A DNA stretch of 38,360 nucleotides from Opitutaceae bacterium (GTDB taxonomy: Bacteria; Verrucomicrobiota; Verrucomicrobiia; Opitutales; Opitutaceae): contig JABIRI010000134.1 in assembly GCA_018667915.1 (NCBI GenBank), positions 1-38,360 of the forward strand. Reading direction: 5' to 3'. Every line of letters begins with the position of its first letter. The first letter of the stretch is position 1. Of this stretch, positions 1-7,724 are shown one piece after another. Position numbers and translations under genes: made by a program. The notes under the pieces are model-generated. The model saw only the letters and a list, made by a program, of their open reading frames with translations, did no database searches and had not been told where the DNA came from.

Positions 1-1088
1 ACGCCAGAATCGCCGAAGTTGATGATGTCGCTGGCAGGGTCCATCGCTCCTTTGGGCACGTAGTTGTATTCCTTCTTCTCATTCGGGTTGTTGTAGATGG
101 ATCCTAATCGTGGCATGCACATCGCCAGTGCGAATCGAGTCGTGCCCGGATAGTTGATCAAATCCCGCTCATCCACTCCCGCGCGGCGGTAGAGCACTTC
201 GGCCAGCATCGCGAGATGCAGGGTGGTGTAACCCCAGTAGCCGACGCCCTCGTCGTAGGAACCGTCGAGACCGTAAATAGTGGAGAAGGCCTGTGCACTC
301 CGCCGTGACATTTGGAGCCACTTGTCGGCTTGCGGGTGGCGGCCTTGAAGCCAGAGCGCGGCGAAACCGAGGGCGCAGGTCGGGATGATTTTGAGATTGG
401 TGGAGTTGAGAATCAGCGGCCACCGGCTCAGGTCGAAGTCGGCTCCAATATCATCGACCGCGTGGTTGATATCCCAGCCGCGGACACGGTCGGGATACAT
501 CATGCCATAGAGGGCGTTGTAACAGGCGGGCGCGCCTTTTTCGGCGATTTGTTTTTCGGTCTCGGCGACGAGGGCGGGATCGAGTTCATCACCGATCCAA
601 TCCAAGGCGCAACAGGTTGCGATCGTCGCTTCGGGCGCGCGTTGGAAACCGAGAGGCTCGTTTGCTCCTTCGACAAAATAGTCCCACGGATCGTATTGGA
701 GAATGCGTTCGAGGGCGGCGGTCGCGAGCTCGAGGTCGATCGGTTTGCGCCACACGGCATAAGCAAGCGCGGCGTTCTCCAAATCTTCGCGAATCTCGCG
801 CATGTGCCGGACGCGATTGCGCAGATCGGACTCGTGACGAATGAAGTGCAGGCGTTCGGCGTGATCGACGTCGGCCAACTTGGCCCGGACAGTAGCGAGG
901 CGAGGGTGCTCGAGGTTGCGACGGATACGCGGGATATCGGCAGGATCGAAGAGGAGGCCGGGGGGCTTGGAGGCAGAGCTGTCGGGCGTAAAGCCCGACC
1001 CACCTTTGGCAGCGTGGAGGTGGGTGAGTGGCAGGGCCGCAGCTATCGTGGCGGTAGACTTGAGGAAGTCACGTCGGGGGAGATTCAT
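1..1088 (-). CDS. Tat-exported heparinase II/III-like protein (3' end cut by window edge)
   Basis: The reading frame is open from the ATG at 1088 to the window edge, giving 362 residues without a stop. The N-terminus is a good Tat signal (MNLPRRDFLKSTATIAAALP). It is followed by a Gly/Ser/Pro-rich linker and then a segment typical of heparinase II/III and alginate lyase-like proteins (LLFDPADIPRIRRNLEHP, about residues 46-63). The rest is rich in Trp, Tyr and His with helical repeats, as in an (alpha/alpha) toroid; the C-terminal beta-sandwich would lie beyond the window. The likely role is periplasmic or surface cleavage of a uronic-acid-containing polysaccharide, but no catalytic residues can be assigned and the family is a best guess. 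Residues 30-36 are encoded by a REP-like hairpin (see 981-1004). The gene points away from the GxGYxYP gene upstream, on the same strand, with three hairpins in the 225-bp gap. Confidence 0.7.
   Translation of the reverse strand, partial: MNLPRRDFLKSTATIAAALPLTHLHAAKGGSGFTPDSSASKPPGLLFDPADIPRIRRNLEHPRLATVRAKLADVDHAERLHFIRHESDLRNRVRHMREIREDLENAALAYAVWRKPIDLELATAALERILQYDPWDYFVEGANEPLGFQRAPEATIATCCALDWIGDELDPALVAETEKQIAEKGAPACYNALYGMMYPDRVRGWDINHAVDDIGADFDLSRWPLILNSTNLKIIPTCALGFAALWLQGRHPQADKWLQMSRRSAQAFSTIYGLDGSYDEGVGYWGYTTLHLAMLAEVLYRRAGVDERDLINYPGTTRFALAMCMPRLGSIYNNPNEKKEYNYVPKGAMDPASDIINFGDSG
981..1004 (-). repeat. REP-like hairpin inside a coding region
   Basis: The 7-bp arms GTCGGGC (981-987) and GCCCGAC (993-999) enclose the loop GTAAA and are followed by CCACC. 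Read on the minus strand, the element is nearly identical (one loop base differs) to the copy at 29782-29804. Here it is translated in frame as about GSGFTPD, just after the Tat signal of the heparinase-like protein. Confidence 0.8.
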
Positions 1089-1126
1089 TTTAGGAAATTG
1101 GATTTCGGGTTTTCCGTGTCAGGAGA

Positions 1127-1149
1127 CCGGGGTCGGCGACCCCGGCTAC
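1127..1149 (-). repeat. GTAG-headed REP-like hairpin, copy A
   Basis: On the minus strand this reads GTAG followed by an 8-bp perfect stem (CCGGGGTC / GACCCCGG) with a 3-nt loop. A GTAG tetranucleotide at the foot of a short hairpin is the classic layout of REP sequences acted on by RAYT (TnpA-REP) transposases. It lies between the heparinase-like gene and the GxGYxYP gene. Confidence 0.75.
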
Positions 1150-1198
1150 ATATAGCTGATGAGCCGTTGGTGGGTATTAGGATCGCGTTGAAGTGGAT

Positions 1199-1222
1199 GT
1201 AGCCGGGCTCGATGAGCCCGGC
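1199..1222 (+). repeat. GTAG-headed REP-like hairpin, copy B
   Basis: On the plus strand GTAG (1199-1202) is followed by CCGGGCTC, the loop GAT and GAGCCCGG. The architecture is the same as copy A (8-bp stem, 3-nt loop) but the orientation is opposite. The stems differ by a compensated base pair, as expected for hairpins kept under structural selection. Confidence 0.75.
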
Positions 1223-1295
1223 AGAGGATTGGAATTCTTGTTACATGATACCTGATACTTGGGACTTCTGCGGAGCAGCTTGCTACTTGTCACTT

Positions 1296-1317
1296 CGCGC
1301 GCAGCAGCGCGCGCTAC
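1296..1317 (-). repeat. GTAG-headed REP-like hairpin, copy C, overlapping a stop codon
   Basis: On the minus strand GTAG (1317-1314) is followed by CGCGCGC, the loop TGCT and GCGCGCG. The TAG of the head (1316-1314) is the stop codon of the GxGYxYP gene, so the element begins inside that gene's last codons. Confidence 0.7.
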
Positions 1318-2987
1318 GGATTGTGGTCGATGGGGTCTTCGGGCTCTTGGTAGCGGGTGCCGTAGGTTTTGTTGCTGGCGGCGAGCTTCATGAACTTGTC
1401 GACGGCGACGACTTCCACGTCGTCATTGAGGCTGTCGAGAATGTTAGCCACTTGTTCGATGGTGGTGCGTTCGCGCACGTGCATGAGCAGGAAGTAAGGA
1501 CGCTGCGGATTCAGGCGAATCAACTCTTCGAGATCGGCGGCCGCCTCTTCGGTCGGACGGTGAACGCCGAGGTAGTAGTCGTAGCTGATCATGGGCTGGT
1601 CGTCGCGCAGATCAAACGTGCGGGCGGAGCCGTAGCCGTTGATGAATCCGAGGGCGTCGGGAAACTCCCGGTAATAGAGGTCGACGGTGCTTTTAGGCAG
1701 ATCGGTATTGCCGACGTGGCGGTTGCCTTCGGAGTAATCCATGATCTCCATGACGCGCAGATCGAGCCGGTCCATCAGCACACGGGCGTCCGCCATGAGG
1801 GTCGGGAATTTCTCGGCGGGAATAGACTTGGGATACATGTAGCCCGGGCCGCTTAAACCGGCGACGAAGTAGTCGTTAGGGGTCTTGTCTTCGTAGAAGT
1901 ATTGGAGTGCGGGTGGGTTGAGCCACGACCAGTTCATGAGGACCTGCCAGCCGTAAGGGATCTTGCCGCGCCCGGGTTTGGTCCAAGCGCCAATACCCAT
2001 GGAATCGGTGGCGAGAGCCGCGATGTAGACCTTGTCTTCGGCGACAAGTTTTTCGTCGGGATCAACGGTGTGGTTGTTGGTGAACTTGAAATCGGGCGTG
2101 AGGGGAATCTGCGAAGTGAAGGATACGTTGGGCAGATTATGCAGTCCCTCCATCTTGAGGCCGTAGTTTCCGACGAGGGTGGTGTGTTGGCCTTCGGTGT
2201 CTTTTCCGTAGGAGTGCCAGCCGAGCACAATGCTGGCGGGATTTTGGCCGGCGAGCACACGGTTCAGCAAGGCGAGTTCTTCGGGGTCTTCGGGGTTGGC
2301 GGAGAGGTCGGAGCAGAAGGCGCGTTGTTGCACCGCGAAGTCGGCGATACCGGGCTTCATGACAGCACCCCATTCGCCACCTAGGACGGCGTAGAAATCA
2401 CGCGAAGTTCGGTGGTAGTATTCATCGAAGGCCCACTGGTAAATGACGTGATCGGGTTGGTCGGTAAATTTGCCGCGGAGGTCGATGACGGTATCGAGGC
2501 CGTGTTGGGCGGCGATTTCGATCTGGTCTTCGTTGATGACGAGCAGATCTTCGACGCCCGAGATCGTGTAGGCGACGATGAGGGAAGCGCGGATACCCTT
2601 GTCCCAAATGACGGTGCCCTTGGCGGAGGATCCGAACTTGGCGAGAGCGGTATCGAGGTCACCCTCGGTGTGGCGTTGCCAATCGATTTTGTGGCGCTCG
2701 GCGAGGTAGTCGATGAGTGGGCCGGCGATTTCCCACTGCCAGTCGGCAGGATACTGCAGGTAGATTTGCGGAGCGTTACGATTGGCGAGCCCTTGGAGGG
2801 AAAGTAACGTGGCGTTGTGCGGCAGATCGCCGTCGAAGCGCCAGTTGTCGATCACGGGGATGAGCGCAGCCTGATCGGGCGCTTTGTCCACAGTGTTGAT
2901 CTTGGGTTGAGCGGCGCCAAGAGCCCCAGAACAGGCGGTAATTAAGACCAGGGTTGAAAGATAGTTTCGGAGTTGTGGGGAGAACAT
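1314..2987 (-). CDS. GxGYxYP domain protein, putative secreted glycoside hydrolase
   Basis: This 557-residue protein carries the signature GPGYMYP at residues 380-386 that names the GxGYxYP family, a set of mostly uncharacterised proteins regarded as putative glycoside hydrolases. The N-terminus is an export signal; it could be cut as a lipoprotein (ITAC, Cys19) or as an ordinary Sec signal after about residue 26. The motif GLANRNAPQIYL (66-77) marks the N-terminal domain, and the C-terminal domain contains LLMHVRERT near residue 510. The gene follows a small lipoprotein gene on the same strand after 65 bp and precedes the heparinase-like gene, so it probably helps degrade the same glycan. 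Its TAG stop is provided by the head of a REP-like hairpin. Substrate and mechanism cannot be read from the sequence. Confidence 0.8.
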   Translation of the reverse strand: MFSPQLRNYLSTLVLITACSGALGAAQPKINTVDKAPDQAALIPVIDNWRFDGDLPHNATLLSLQGLANRNAPQIYLQYPADWQWEIAGPLIDYLAERHKIDWQRHTEGDLDTALAKFGSSAKGTVIWDKGIRASLIVAYTISGVEDLLVINEDQIEIAAQHGLDTVIDLRGKFTDQPDHVIYQWAFDEYYHRTSRDFYAVLGGEWGAVMKPGIADFAVQQRAFCSDLSANPEDPEELALLNRVLAGQNPASIVLGWHSYGKDTEGQHTTLVGNYGLKMEGLHNLPNVSFTSQIPLTPDFKFTNNHTVDPDEKLVAEDKVYIAALATDSMGIGAWTKPGRGKIPYGWQVLMNWSWLNPPALQYFYEDKTPNDYFVAGLSGPGYMYPKSIPAEKFPTLMADARVLMDRLDLRVMEIMDYSEGNRHVGNTDLPKSTVDLYYREFPDALGFINGYGSARTFDLRDDQPMISYDYYLGVHRPTEEAAADLEELIRLNPQRPYFLLMHVRERTTIEQVANILDSLNDDVEVVAVDKFMKLAASNKTYGTRYQEPEDPIDHNP

Positions 2988-3052
2988 TTCGGGAATTTGG
3001 GTGAAAGAAATGAAATGCCGTGAATCAACGGGAATTCCGGCGAGGATCAGAA

Positions 3053-3508
3053 TTACCGGGTTATTCCGGCGAGTTGAGTGTCCGCTTCGCCGTATCGCGT
3101 CCAGTCGTGGACGACACCATCAACGACCAGAATTTCGGTGACCTCTGTATTGGTTATAATTTTAGGTTCGGAGAAGGGGGTTTCGACTGTGATCATTTTG
3201 GCACGGAATGGGTCCCAATAGGTATTCTCCTGTATACGAGTAATTTCCAGGGCGGTCCGAGTGGTAAGGGTGCGTCGGTAGACCCAGAGCTCGGTTTCCC
3301 CATAGGTGGCCTCGAGGGTTTTTTTGAATGCGGGTTCACCCAATAATTGGGTGAGCGTAGCAGCGGGTATTCCTCGGTGGATGTGAACTGCATGGTCCAG
3401 TTTTTTGAGCTGAGGCGATGAGGCGGTGGTTTCACAGCCCACGCTCAAGAAAAGTAAAGATGCTAGCGATAGGCAGCCCGCGATCTTTCTAAACTTGAAG
3501 CGTAGCAT
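3053..3508 (-). CDS. Small lipoprotein, SmpA/BamE-like fold suspected
   Basis: The protein has 151 residues. The N-terminus MLRFKFRK plus a hydrophobic core ends in a lipobox (SVGC, Cys25), so it should be a lipid-anchored envelope protein. The mature part has the pattern LGEP...ETELWVYRR followed by TEILVVDGVVHDW, which resembles SmpA/OmlA/BamE-type domains. It is paralogous to the lipoprotein at 21530-21967 (shared CETT after the lipobox, (L/M)GEP, W-Y, and I-DG-V--W near the end). Both sit beside glycan-degradation genes. It lies 22 bp downstream of the gene at 3531-4082 and probably shares its transcript. Function unknown. Just past the stop there is a short direct repeat, ATTCCGGCGAG, at 3034-3044 and 3063-3073. 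Confidence 0.7.
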   Translation of the reverse strand: MLRFKFRKIAGCLSLASLLFLSVGCETTASSPQLKKLDHAVHIHRGIPAATLTQLLGEPAFKKTLEATYGETELWVYRRTLTTRTALEITRIQENTYWDPFRAKMITVETPFSEPKIITNTEVTEILVVDGVVHDWTRYGEADTQLAGITR

Positions 3509-3530
3509 GTATGGATTGGGTTGAGGTTTT

Positions 3531-4082
3531 TTAAGACGTGGGGCTGGGAATCCGTTTGAAAACGTGGATGACGGGTCGTGGGCGGGTGCTGCGCAGGTCG
3601 GTGACGATCAAGACGTCACCGTCGGGGGAAATTTGGTATTGGCTGATGATGTTGACGTCGCGGGACCCTTGTTGGGTTTCAAGCACGAGGTCGGTCTCGA
3701 GACGGAGGAGTTTCCCCTCATCGAGGGTTTTGGCGCGGATGGTTTTGGTGGCGTCGCGCGGCGAGTAGGCTCCGAGGTGCCGGTTGTCGATCCACCAGCC
3801 CTGAGGCACGACATTCACTTCTTTGGTAAGGTCGAGTGGGATGGTGTCAGTATGGGTGCGACGGCCGCCGCCGAGGTTTCGGCTGATGGTGAGTTGATCC
3901 CCCGTTTGGGTGATATTCAGCTCGCAGCGACTCCAGGGACTGAGGTCGGTACTTTGGTCGCGATCAAACTTCCAGGTGCCGAGAAAGGCGGAAGGATCAA
4001 GCGAGTGCGCGGAGGAAAGTGAGGCGGTCGTCAGGGCGACGAGAAAAAGGGAAGCGCGGAGGGCACGAGCAATCACAGACAT
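3531..4082 (-). CDS. Secreted protein of unknown function, about 160-residue mature domain
   Basis: The protein has 183 residues with a Sec signal (MSVIARALRASLFLVALTTA, cut near SSAHS). The mature part starts FLGTWKFDRDQS and continues with alternating strands (GDQLTISRNLGG, QISPDGDVLIVTDLRS), a pattern often seen in small secreted beta-barrel or lipocalin-like proteins with a LGTW-type start. No catalytic motif is visible. It lies downstream of the TonB receptor but is separated from it by a strong terminator (4111-4146), so it probably has its own promoter. The small lipoprotein follows after 22 bp. I do not recognise the family with certainty. Confidence 0.6.
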   Translation of the reverse strand: MSVIARALRASLFLVALTTASLSSAHSLDPSAFLGTWKFDRDQSTDLSPWSRCELNITQTGDQLTISRNLGGGRRTHTDTIPLDLTKEVNVVPQGWWIDNRHLGAYSPRDATKTIRAKTLDEGKLLRLETDLVLETQQGSRDVNIISQYQISPDGDVLIVTDLRSTRPRPVIHVFKRIPSPTS

Positions 4083-4110
4083 GACGAGTGGGGTAAGTGT
4101 TAAAGGGTGG

Positions 4111-4146
4111 AAAAAAAACCGGCTCCCAAGTTATTGGGAGCCGGTT
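4111..4146 (-). terminator. Rho-independent terminator of the TonB-dependent receptor gene
   Basis: A 13-bp perfect stem (AACCGGCTCCCAA at 4117-4129, TTGGGAGCCGGTT at 4134-4146) with the loop GTTA is followed on the minus strand by a run of eight T (4118-4111). It lies 38 bp past the receptor stop and is the clearest intrinsic terminator in the window. Confidence 0.93.
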
Positions 4147-4162
4147 GCAATTTTATAAACGA

Positions 4163-4179
4163 ACGAAGCAATGCTTCGT
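4163..4179 (-). repeat. Small hairpin directly after the receptor stop codon
   Basis: ACGAAGC (4163-4169) pairs with GCTTCGT (4173-4179) around a 3-nt loop, six bases past the TAA of the receptor gene and just before the main terminator. It may protect the 3' end of the transcript. Confidence 0.5.
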
Positions 4180-4184
4180 GCGGT

Positions 4185-7100
4185 TTAGAAGTTCAACGTA
4201 GCGGATGCGGTGAACAAACGACCTTCCTGAATACGGTAGTACATGCTGCCGTCCGGGTTGGCGACGAACGGAATCAATCCGTCGTTGTTGGTCAGATCCT
4301 TGATGTTGAGCTGGAGATCGAACGAACGATCACTTGGCAGATCGTAGGACATCCGGGCGAACACATCAACGTGAGTGGTCGACGGAGCGTAGAACGGACG
4401 ATTCAGATCGAACGCGAGGTCGCCGAATGCGTTGGGTCCGACTTCGAAGCCGATACCAACTTCATCTTGCCAGCGCAGACCACCACCAACGGTGAGGTCA
4501 CCAAACCACTTCAAGATATCATTCTCAGATTTTCCGAGGTGGTAGCTGGTGTTGAACGCGAAGCGCCATTCGGCCTGCTCCTTGGCGGGATTACCGTCTT
4601 GAAGCCTTGCACGAGCAACACCGTCGACGAGGCTGGTTTGGGCCAGCTCGGAGAGGGTTTGAGACCCCGCTTCGTTGATGAAGTAATTCTGCGCGAAGCT
4701 GCTGTTTACCCAGTTTTCGATCACGAAATCGTTAACAAAACGCTGCATTTCCGGCCAGGTGTTGGCGGCGACCGTTTCCTGGCGACCCGCCGTAAAGAGC
4801 AGGGTCCACTCGGGGGTCGGGTTGTAAGCGATTTCCATCTCCATACCTGTGGCAGTGAAGTCCTGCGTGCCGGTATCGGATGAGTTACGAGCCGTGGTGG
4901 CTGCTTCTGGATTGGACCAGTCAACTTGGAATCCGCTGACATCGATTACACCTTGCGGAGGCAGCACTGACTGCACTTGGGCAGTGGTGAAGCCTTGAGC
5001 GACGTTGGAGGGATTATCGAACTGATGAGCAAGATTACGCAGTACATTTTCGGCCACGTAGATGGTGCCATTTTCGAAGCGGTTGTTGACCACGGAGGAT
5101 TCAAACCAGTTGAAACGAGCGGACAACTTCCCGTCGAGTCCTTCGACAATGAATCCCATCTCTTCGGTCGTGCCCGCGGTGGCAGGAACGGTGTCGTTGA
5201 AGATGGTTACATTGCCGCCGGTTGGCGTGAAGTTATCGGCTGAACTCTTGTAGACGGAGAGTTCGAAGGGCAGACGGTCGCGGAGGAACGGAGGCGTATG
5301 CACCATGATCGAATACGAAGTCGTTTCGTCATCAGCCGTTACCGGGAAAGGACCTTGAGGTCCGGCCAAGTAGGTAGGATCGAGGGTGTCCCGAATGTCG
5401 CGGCGGACAGTGCCTACTCCGATTCCGGTCGAGGCAGCTCTATCGCTACGCCATGTGCCGGTGAGGACAACCGTGTCGTCCCAGATCGAGTGCTGACCGA
5501 TGAACACTTCCGAATCAACCGTGGTGATCCGCTTGTTCGCGTGAGACGCGGCCGGCCAACTGTTGGGCTGGTAGAGCGTGTTCACGTTGGTGTCGAATTG
5601 CACGAATCTGCCCTCTTCAGGCCCCCATCCGAGGAAGCTCGCCGCGATCGGTTCTCTCCGATTGTTGCTGCGAGCGCGACCAAAGGGGACGGCTCCAATA
5701 TTAGCTCCGGCGAGATCGCTGAGGGAGTTAATTGTGAGGAAGTTCATATCGTTGCCAACCGGGAGAGCGAACTCCTGACCGCTACGAGCAGACACGATGT
5801 GGTATCCGGGTATGTTGCGATCTAGATCGAGGTGATCGAGAGGATCGGACCTGGCGGAATACAAGGTCTGGTTGTAGTGTCGACTTTCGTCGAGCAAACC
5901 AGTCAGGGTAAATTTACCGAGAACCTTGGTCACCCAACTGTCCTCGTCCATGAAGTCATCGAAGTGAAGTTCGGCGAAACCTTGGAGGCGAGTAGAACTG
6001 CGATCATTGTAGGTGCGATTACCGCCTGAACCACCACCCATGATTGGGCGGCCAAACGTTGGATTAGGCAGCAAAGGACCTGCGCCCGTTCCATCTGTCG
6101 TGCCCAACAAGTATTCATTCATGTCGATGTAGATCGTACGCTGTTGAACACCTTGGAGGGAGTTGTTATCCGAGCTTTCGAAGGTTTGCTCGTTGTGAGT
6201 GAACTCGAAACCAACGCGATTATCGAAGTAAGTGCCTTCGATGGATGCGGTGTAGTTCTCCCAATCGCCGCGTTGTTGAGCGGTTCCGCCAGAAAAGAGA
6301 TTCTTGCGGTAGTCAAAGATGCTGCGATCGAGGAGCTGGTCGGATACATGACCGTTACTCCAGAAGGCTGACGTGCCTTCAGCGACTCTCGTTCCGTCGG
6401 AGCGGTAACCGCCGGTACGACGAATCATTTGGGTTTCATCCCAAGTTTTGATCCGCATCCACTGACCGGCGGGCGCACCAGGGGAGGTGGGACGCTGGGC
6501 TTCTTGTGGGAGAGCAGCATCACCGGGTCGGCCTACAAGGTAGCTATGGCCACCCCAAGTCGGATCGGGATTGGAAGGATCCTGATAGAAGCGGTAAAAA
6601 CCAACGGAAGCTTGGCCAGCGCCAGTAAGATGAAAAATTGCACTGTGGGCGACACCTGGGAAGATATCTCCAGTGCCGCGGAATATGGCTGCACCATCGG
6701 CGGGATTCCGGGAAATAGGCTTACCTAGGTTGATCCAGGGCGTAATACCGTCATTAGGCGGGATGAAGTCAGGATTCGAGGAGAGACGCTCCGTGTATTC
6801 TGCATTCGCCCGGGCGGTGAGGCCTAGAGGAAGCTTGACCGTGACGGCCGCGAACAAACGATTGTCTTCGAGAAACGCCTGTTTCTGCTCGTAGCCTTTA
6901 TCTTCCGAAAGGGCCGCAACCCGAATGGCAACTTTGTCACCGATCATCTGGTTGTAACGCATCGAGTAACGTTGCGTGCCATATTGGTCGGTTTCGAAAC
7001 GCACGCGACCACGGTTGCCGAGGAAGTCGGCTTTGATGGTCGAAGCATTAACGATACCGCCAGGGCTGCCTAGACCGTAGAGGGCCGAGTTAGCACCACG

Positions 7101-7589
7101 TTGAACTTCGACACGATCTGTATTGAAGGTATCAAACGGGATGTTCGTGATGAAATAATCGCGGGTGAGATCGGCGGTAGCCAGTCCACGCACGCGGGTC
7201 AGACCACCACTGGGGTCACCACGTTGCTGCGCCGGAATGGGGTTAGCGCCTTGAGACCCGGAGTGATTACCACCCAGACCACCGATTTCGGTGTTCGGCG
7301 TGAAGATCAGGACGTCTTCGAGATTTTGCGAACCGGTGTCGCGGAGAAACTCTTCATTCACAATGGAGATGGAAGAGCCGATGTCCCGCAGGTCAGTGCG
7401 GAGACGGGTGCCAGCAAGCGTGGATGTCGCTTGATACCCGACGTCGTTGTCGCCTGTAACTTCAAAGGGGGAGAGTTCGATGACGTTTTCGTCATCTAAT
7501 TCTTCCGATGCACTTTGAGCATACAGACCGAGGGGGGAGATCAAAATACACGGCAGAATTCGCCATAATTTGATGTAGTTTGTTTTCAT
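4185..7589 (-). CDS. TonB-dependent receptor, outer membrane
   Basis: This 1134-residue receptor imports a substrate across the outer membrane using TonB energy. After a signal peptide (cut near LYAQSA) comes VIELSPFEV (about residues 36-44), a TonB-box-like motif common in receptors of Opitutae. The plug domain follows (about 55-185), with DIGSSISIVNEEFL, TRVRGL and RVEVQRGANSALYGLGSPGG. The remainder is a long beta-barrel of alternating strands ending in Phe (ATLNF), as required for BAM-mediated insertion. No SusD gene lies next to it, so the system is SusD-less. It has its own strong terminator. The LacI-type regulator lies upstream on the same strand after a 135-bp gap with its own terminator, so the receptor has a separate promoter. 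The cargo is probably an oligosaccharide, judging only from neighbours. Confidence 0.93.
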   Translation of the reverse strand: MKTNYIKLWRILPCILISPLGLYAQSASEELDDENVIELSPFEVTGDNDVGYQATSTLAGTRLRTDLRDIGSSISIVNEEFLRDTGSQNLEDVLIFTPNTEIGGLGGNHSGSQGANPIPAQQRGDPSGGLTRVRGLATADLTRDYFITNIPFDTFNTDRVEVQRGANSALYGLGSPGGIVNASTIKADFLGNRGRVRFETDQYGTQRYSMRYNQMIGDKVAIRVAALSEDKGYEQKQAFLEDNRLFAAVTVKLPLGLTARANAEYTERLSSNPDFIPPNDGITPWINLGKPISRNPADGAAIFRGTGDIFPGVAHSAIFHLTGAGQASVGFYRFYQDPSNPDPTWGGHSYLVGRPGDAALPQEAQRPTSPGAPAGQWMRIKTWDETQMIRRTGGYRSDGTRVAEGTSAFWSNGHVSDQLLDRSIFDYRKNLFSGGTAQQRGDWENYTASIEGTYFDNRVGFEFTHNEQTFESSDNNSLQGVQQRTIYIDMNEYLLGTTDGTGAGPLLPNPTFGRPIMGGGSGGNRTYNDRSSTRLQGFAELHFDDFMDEDSWVTKVLGKFTLTGLLDESRHYNQTLYSARSDPLDHLDLDRNIPGYHIVSARSGQEFALPVGNDMNFLTINSLSDLAGANIGAVPFGRARSNNRREPIAASFLGWGPEEGRFVQFDTNVNTLYQPNSWPAASHANKRITTVDSEVFIGQHSIWDDTVVLTGTWRSDRAASTGIGVGTVRRDIRDTLDPTYLAGPQGPFPVTADDETTSYSIMVHTPPFLRDRLPFELSVYKSSADNFTPTGGNVTIFNDTVPATAGTTEEMGFIVEGLDGKLSARFNWFESSVVNNRFENGTIYVAENVLRNLAHQFDNPSNVAQGFTTAQVQSVLPPQGVIDVSGFQVDWSNPEAATTARNSSDTGTQDFTATGMEMEIAYNPTPEWTLLFTAGRQETVAANTWPEMQRFVNDFVIENWVNSSFAQNYFINEAGSQTLSELAQTSLVDGVARARLQDGNPAKEQAEWRFAFNTSYHLGKSENDILKWFGDLTVGGGLRWQDEVGIGFEVGPNAFGDLAFDLNRPFYAPSTTHVDVFARMSYDLPSDRSFDLQLNIKDLTNNDGLIPFVANPDGSMYYRIQEGRLFTASATLNF

Positions 7590-7670
7590 AACCTTGGTGT
7601 GTTCTTTTGGGGGTGAGTGGTAGTTTTAGTCCGAGGACAAAATTACCGGAAAAAATTTGGTTGGGAGTTT

Positions 7671-7695
7671 AAAAACAGGGTGGAAAAATCCACCC
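7671..7695 (-). terminator. Intrinsic terminator of the LacI-family gene
   Basis: The 7-bp stem GGGTGGA (7678-7684) / TCCACCC (7689-7695) has an AAAA loop and is followed on the minus strand by TGTTTTT. It lies 30 bp past the regulator stop and separates it from the receptor gene. Confidence 0.8.
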
Positions 7696-7724
7696 CGGCA
7701 ATGGGGACACGCTAACCAGAACTC

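Noticed and set aside
500-1003. 167-codon minus-strand frame overlapping the heparinase-like gene
   Set aside because: Ser/Pro/Arg-rich shift-frame translation of the real gene.
312-1202. 296-codon open frame on the plus strand over the heparinase-like gene
   Set aside because: The minus-strand frame has a Tat signal and a recognisable enzyme start; the plus frame has neither and ends in a REP-like hairpin.
4107-4883. Plus-strand open frame over the receptor C-terminus and its terminator
   Set aside because: It begins in the terminator hairpin and is antisense to conserved barrel strands.
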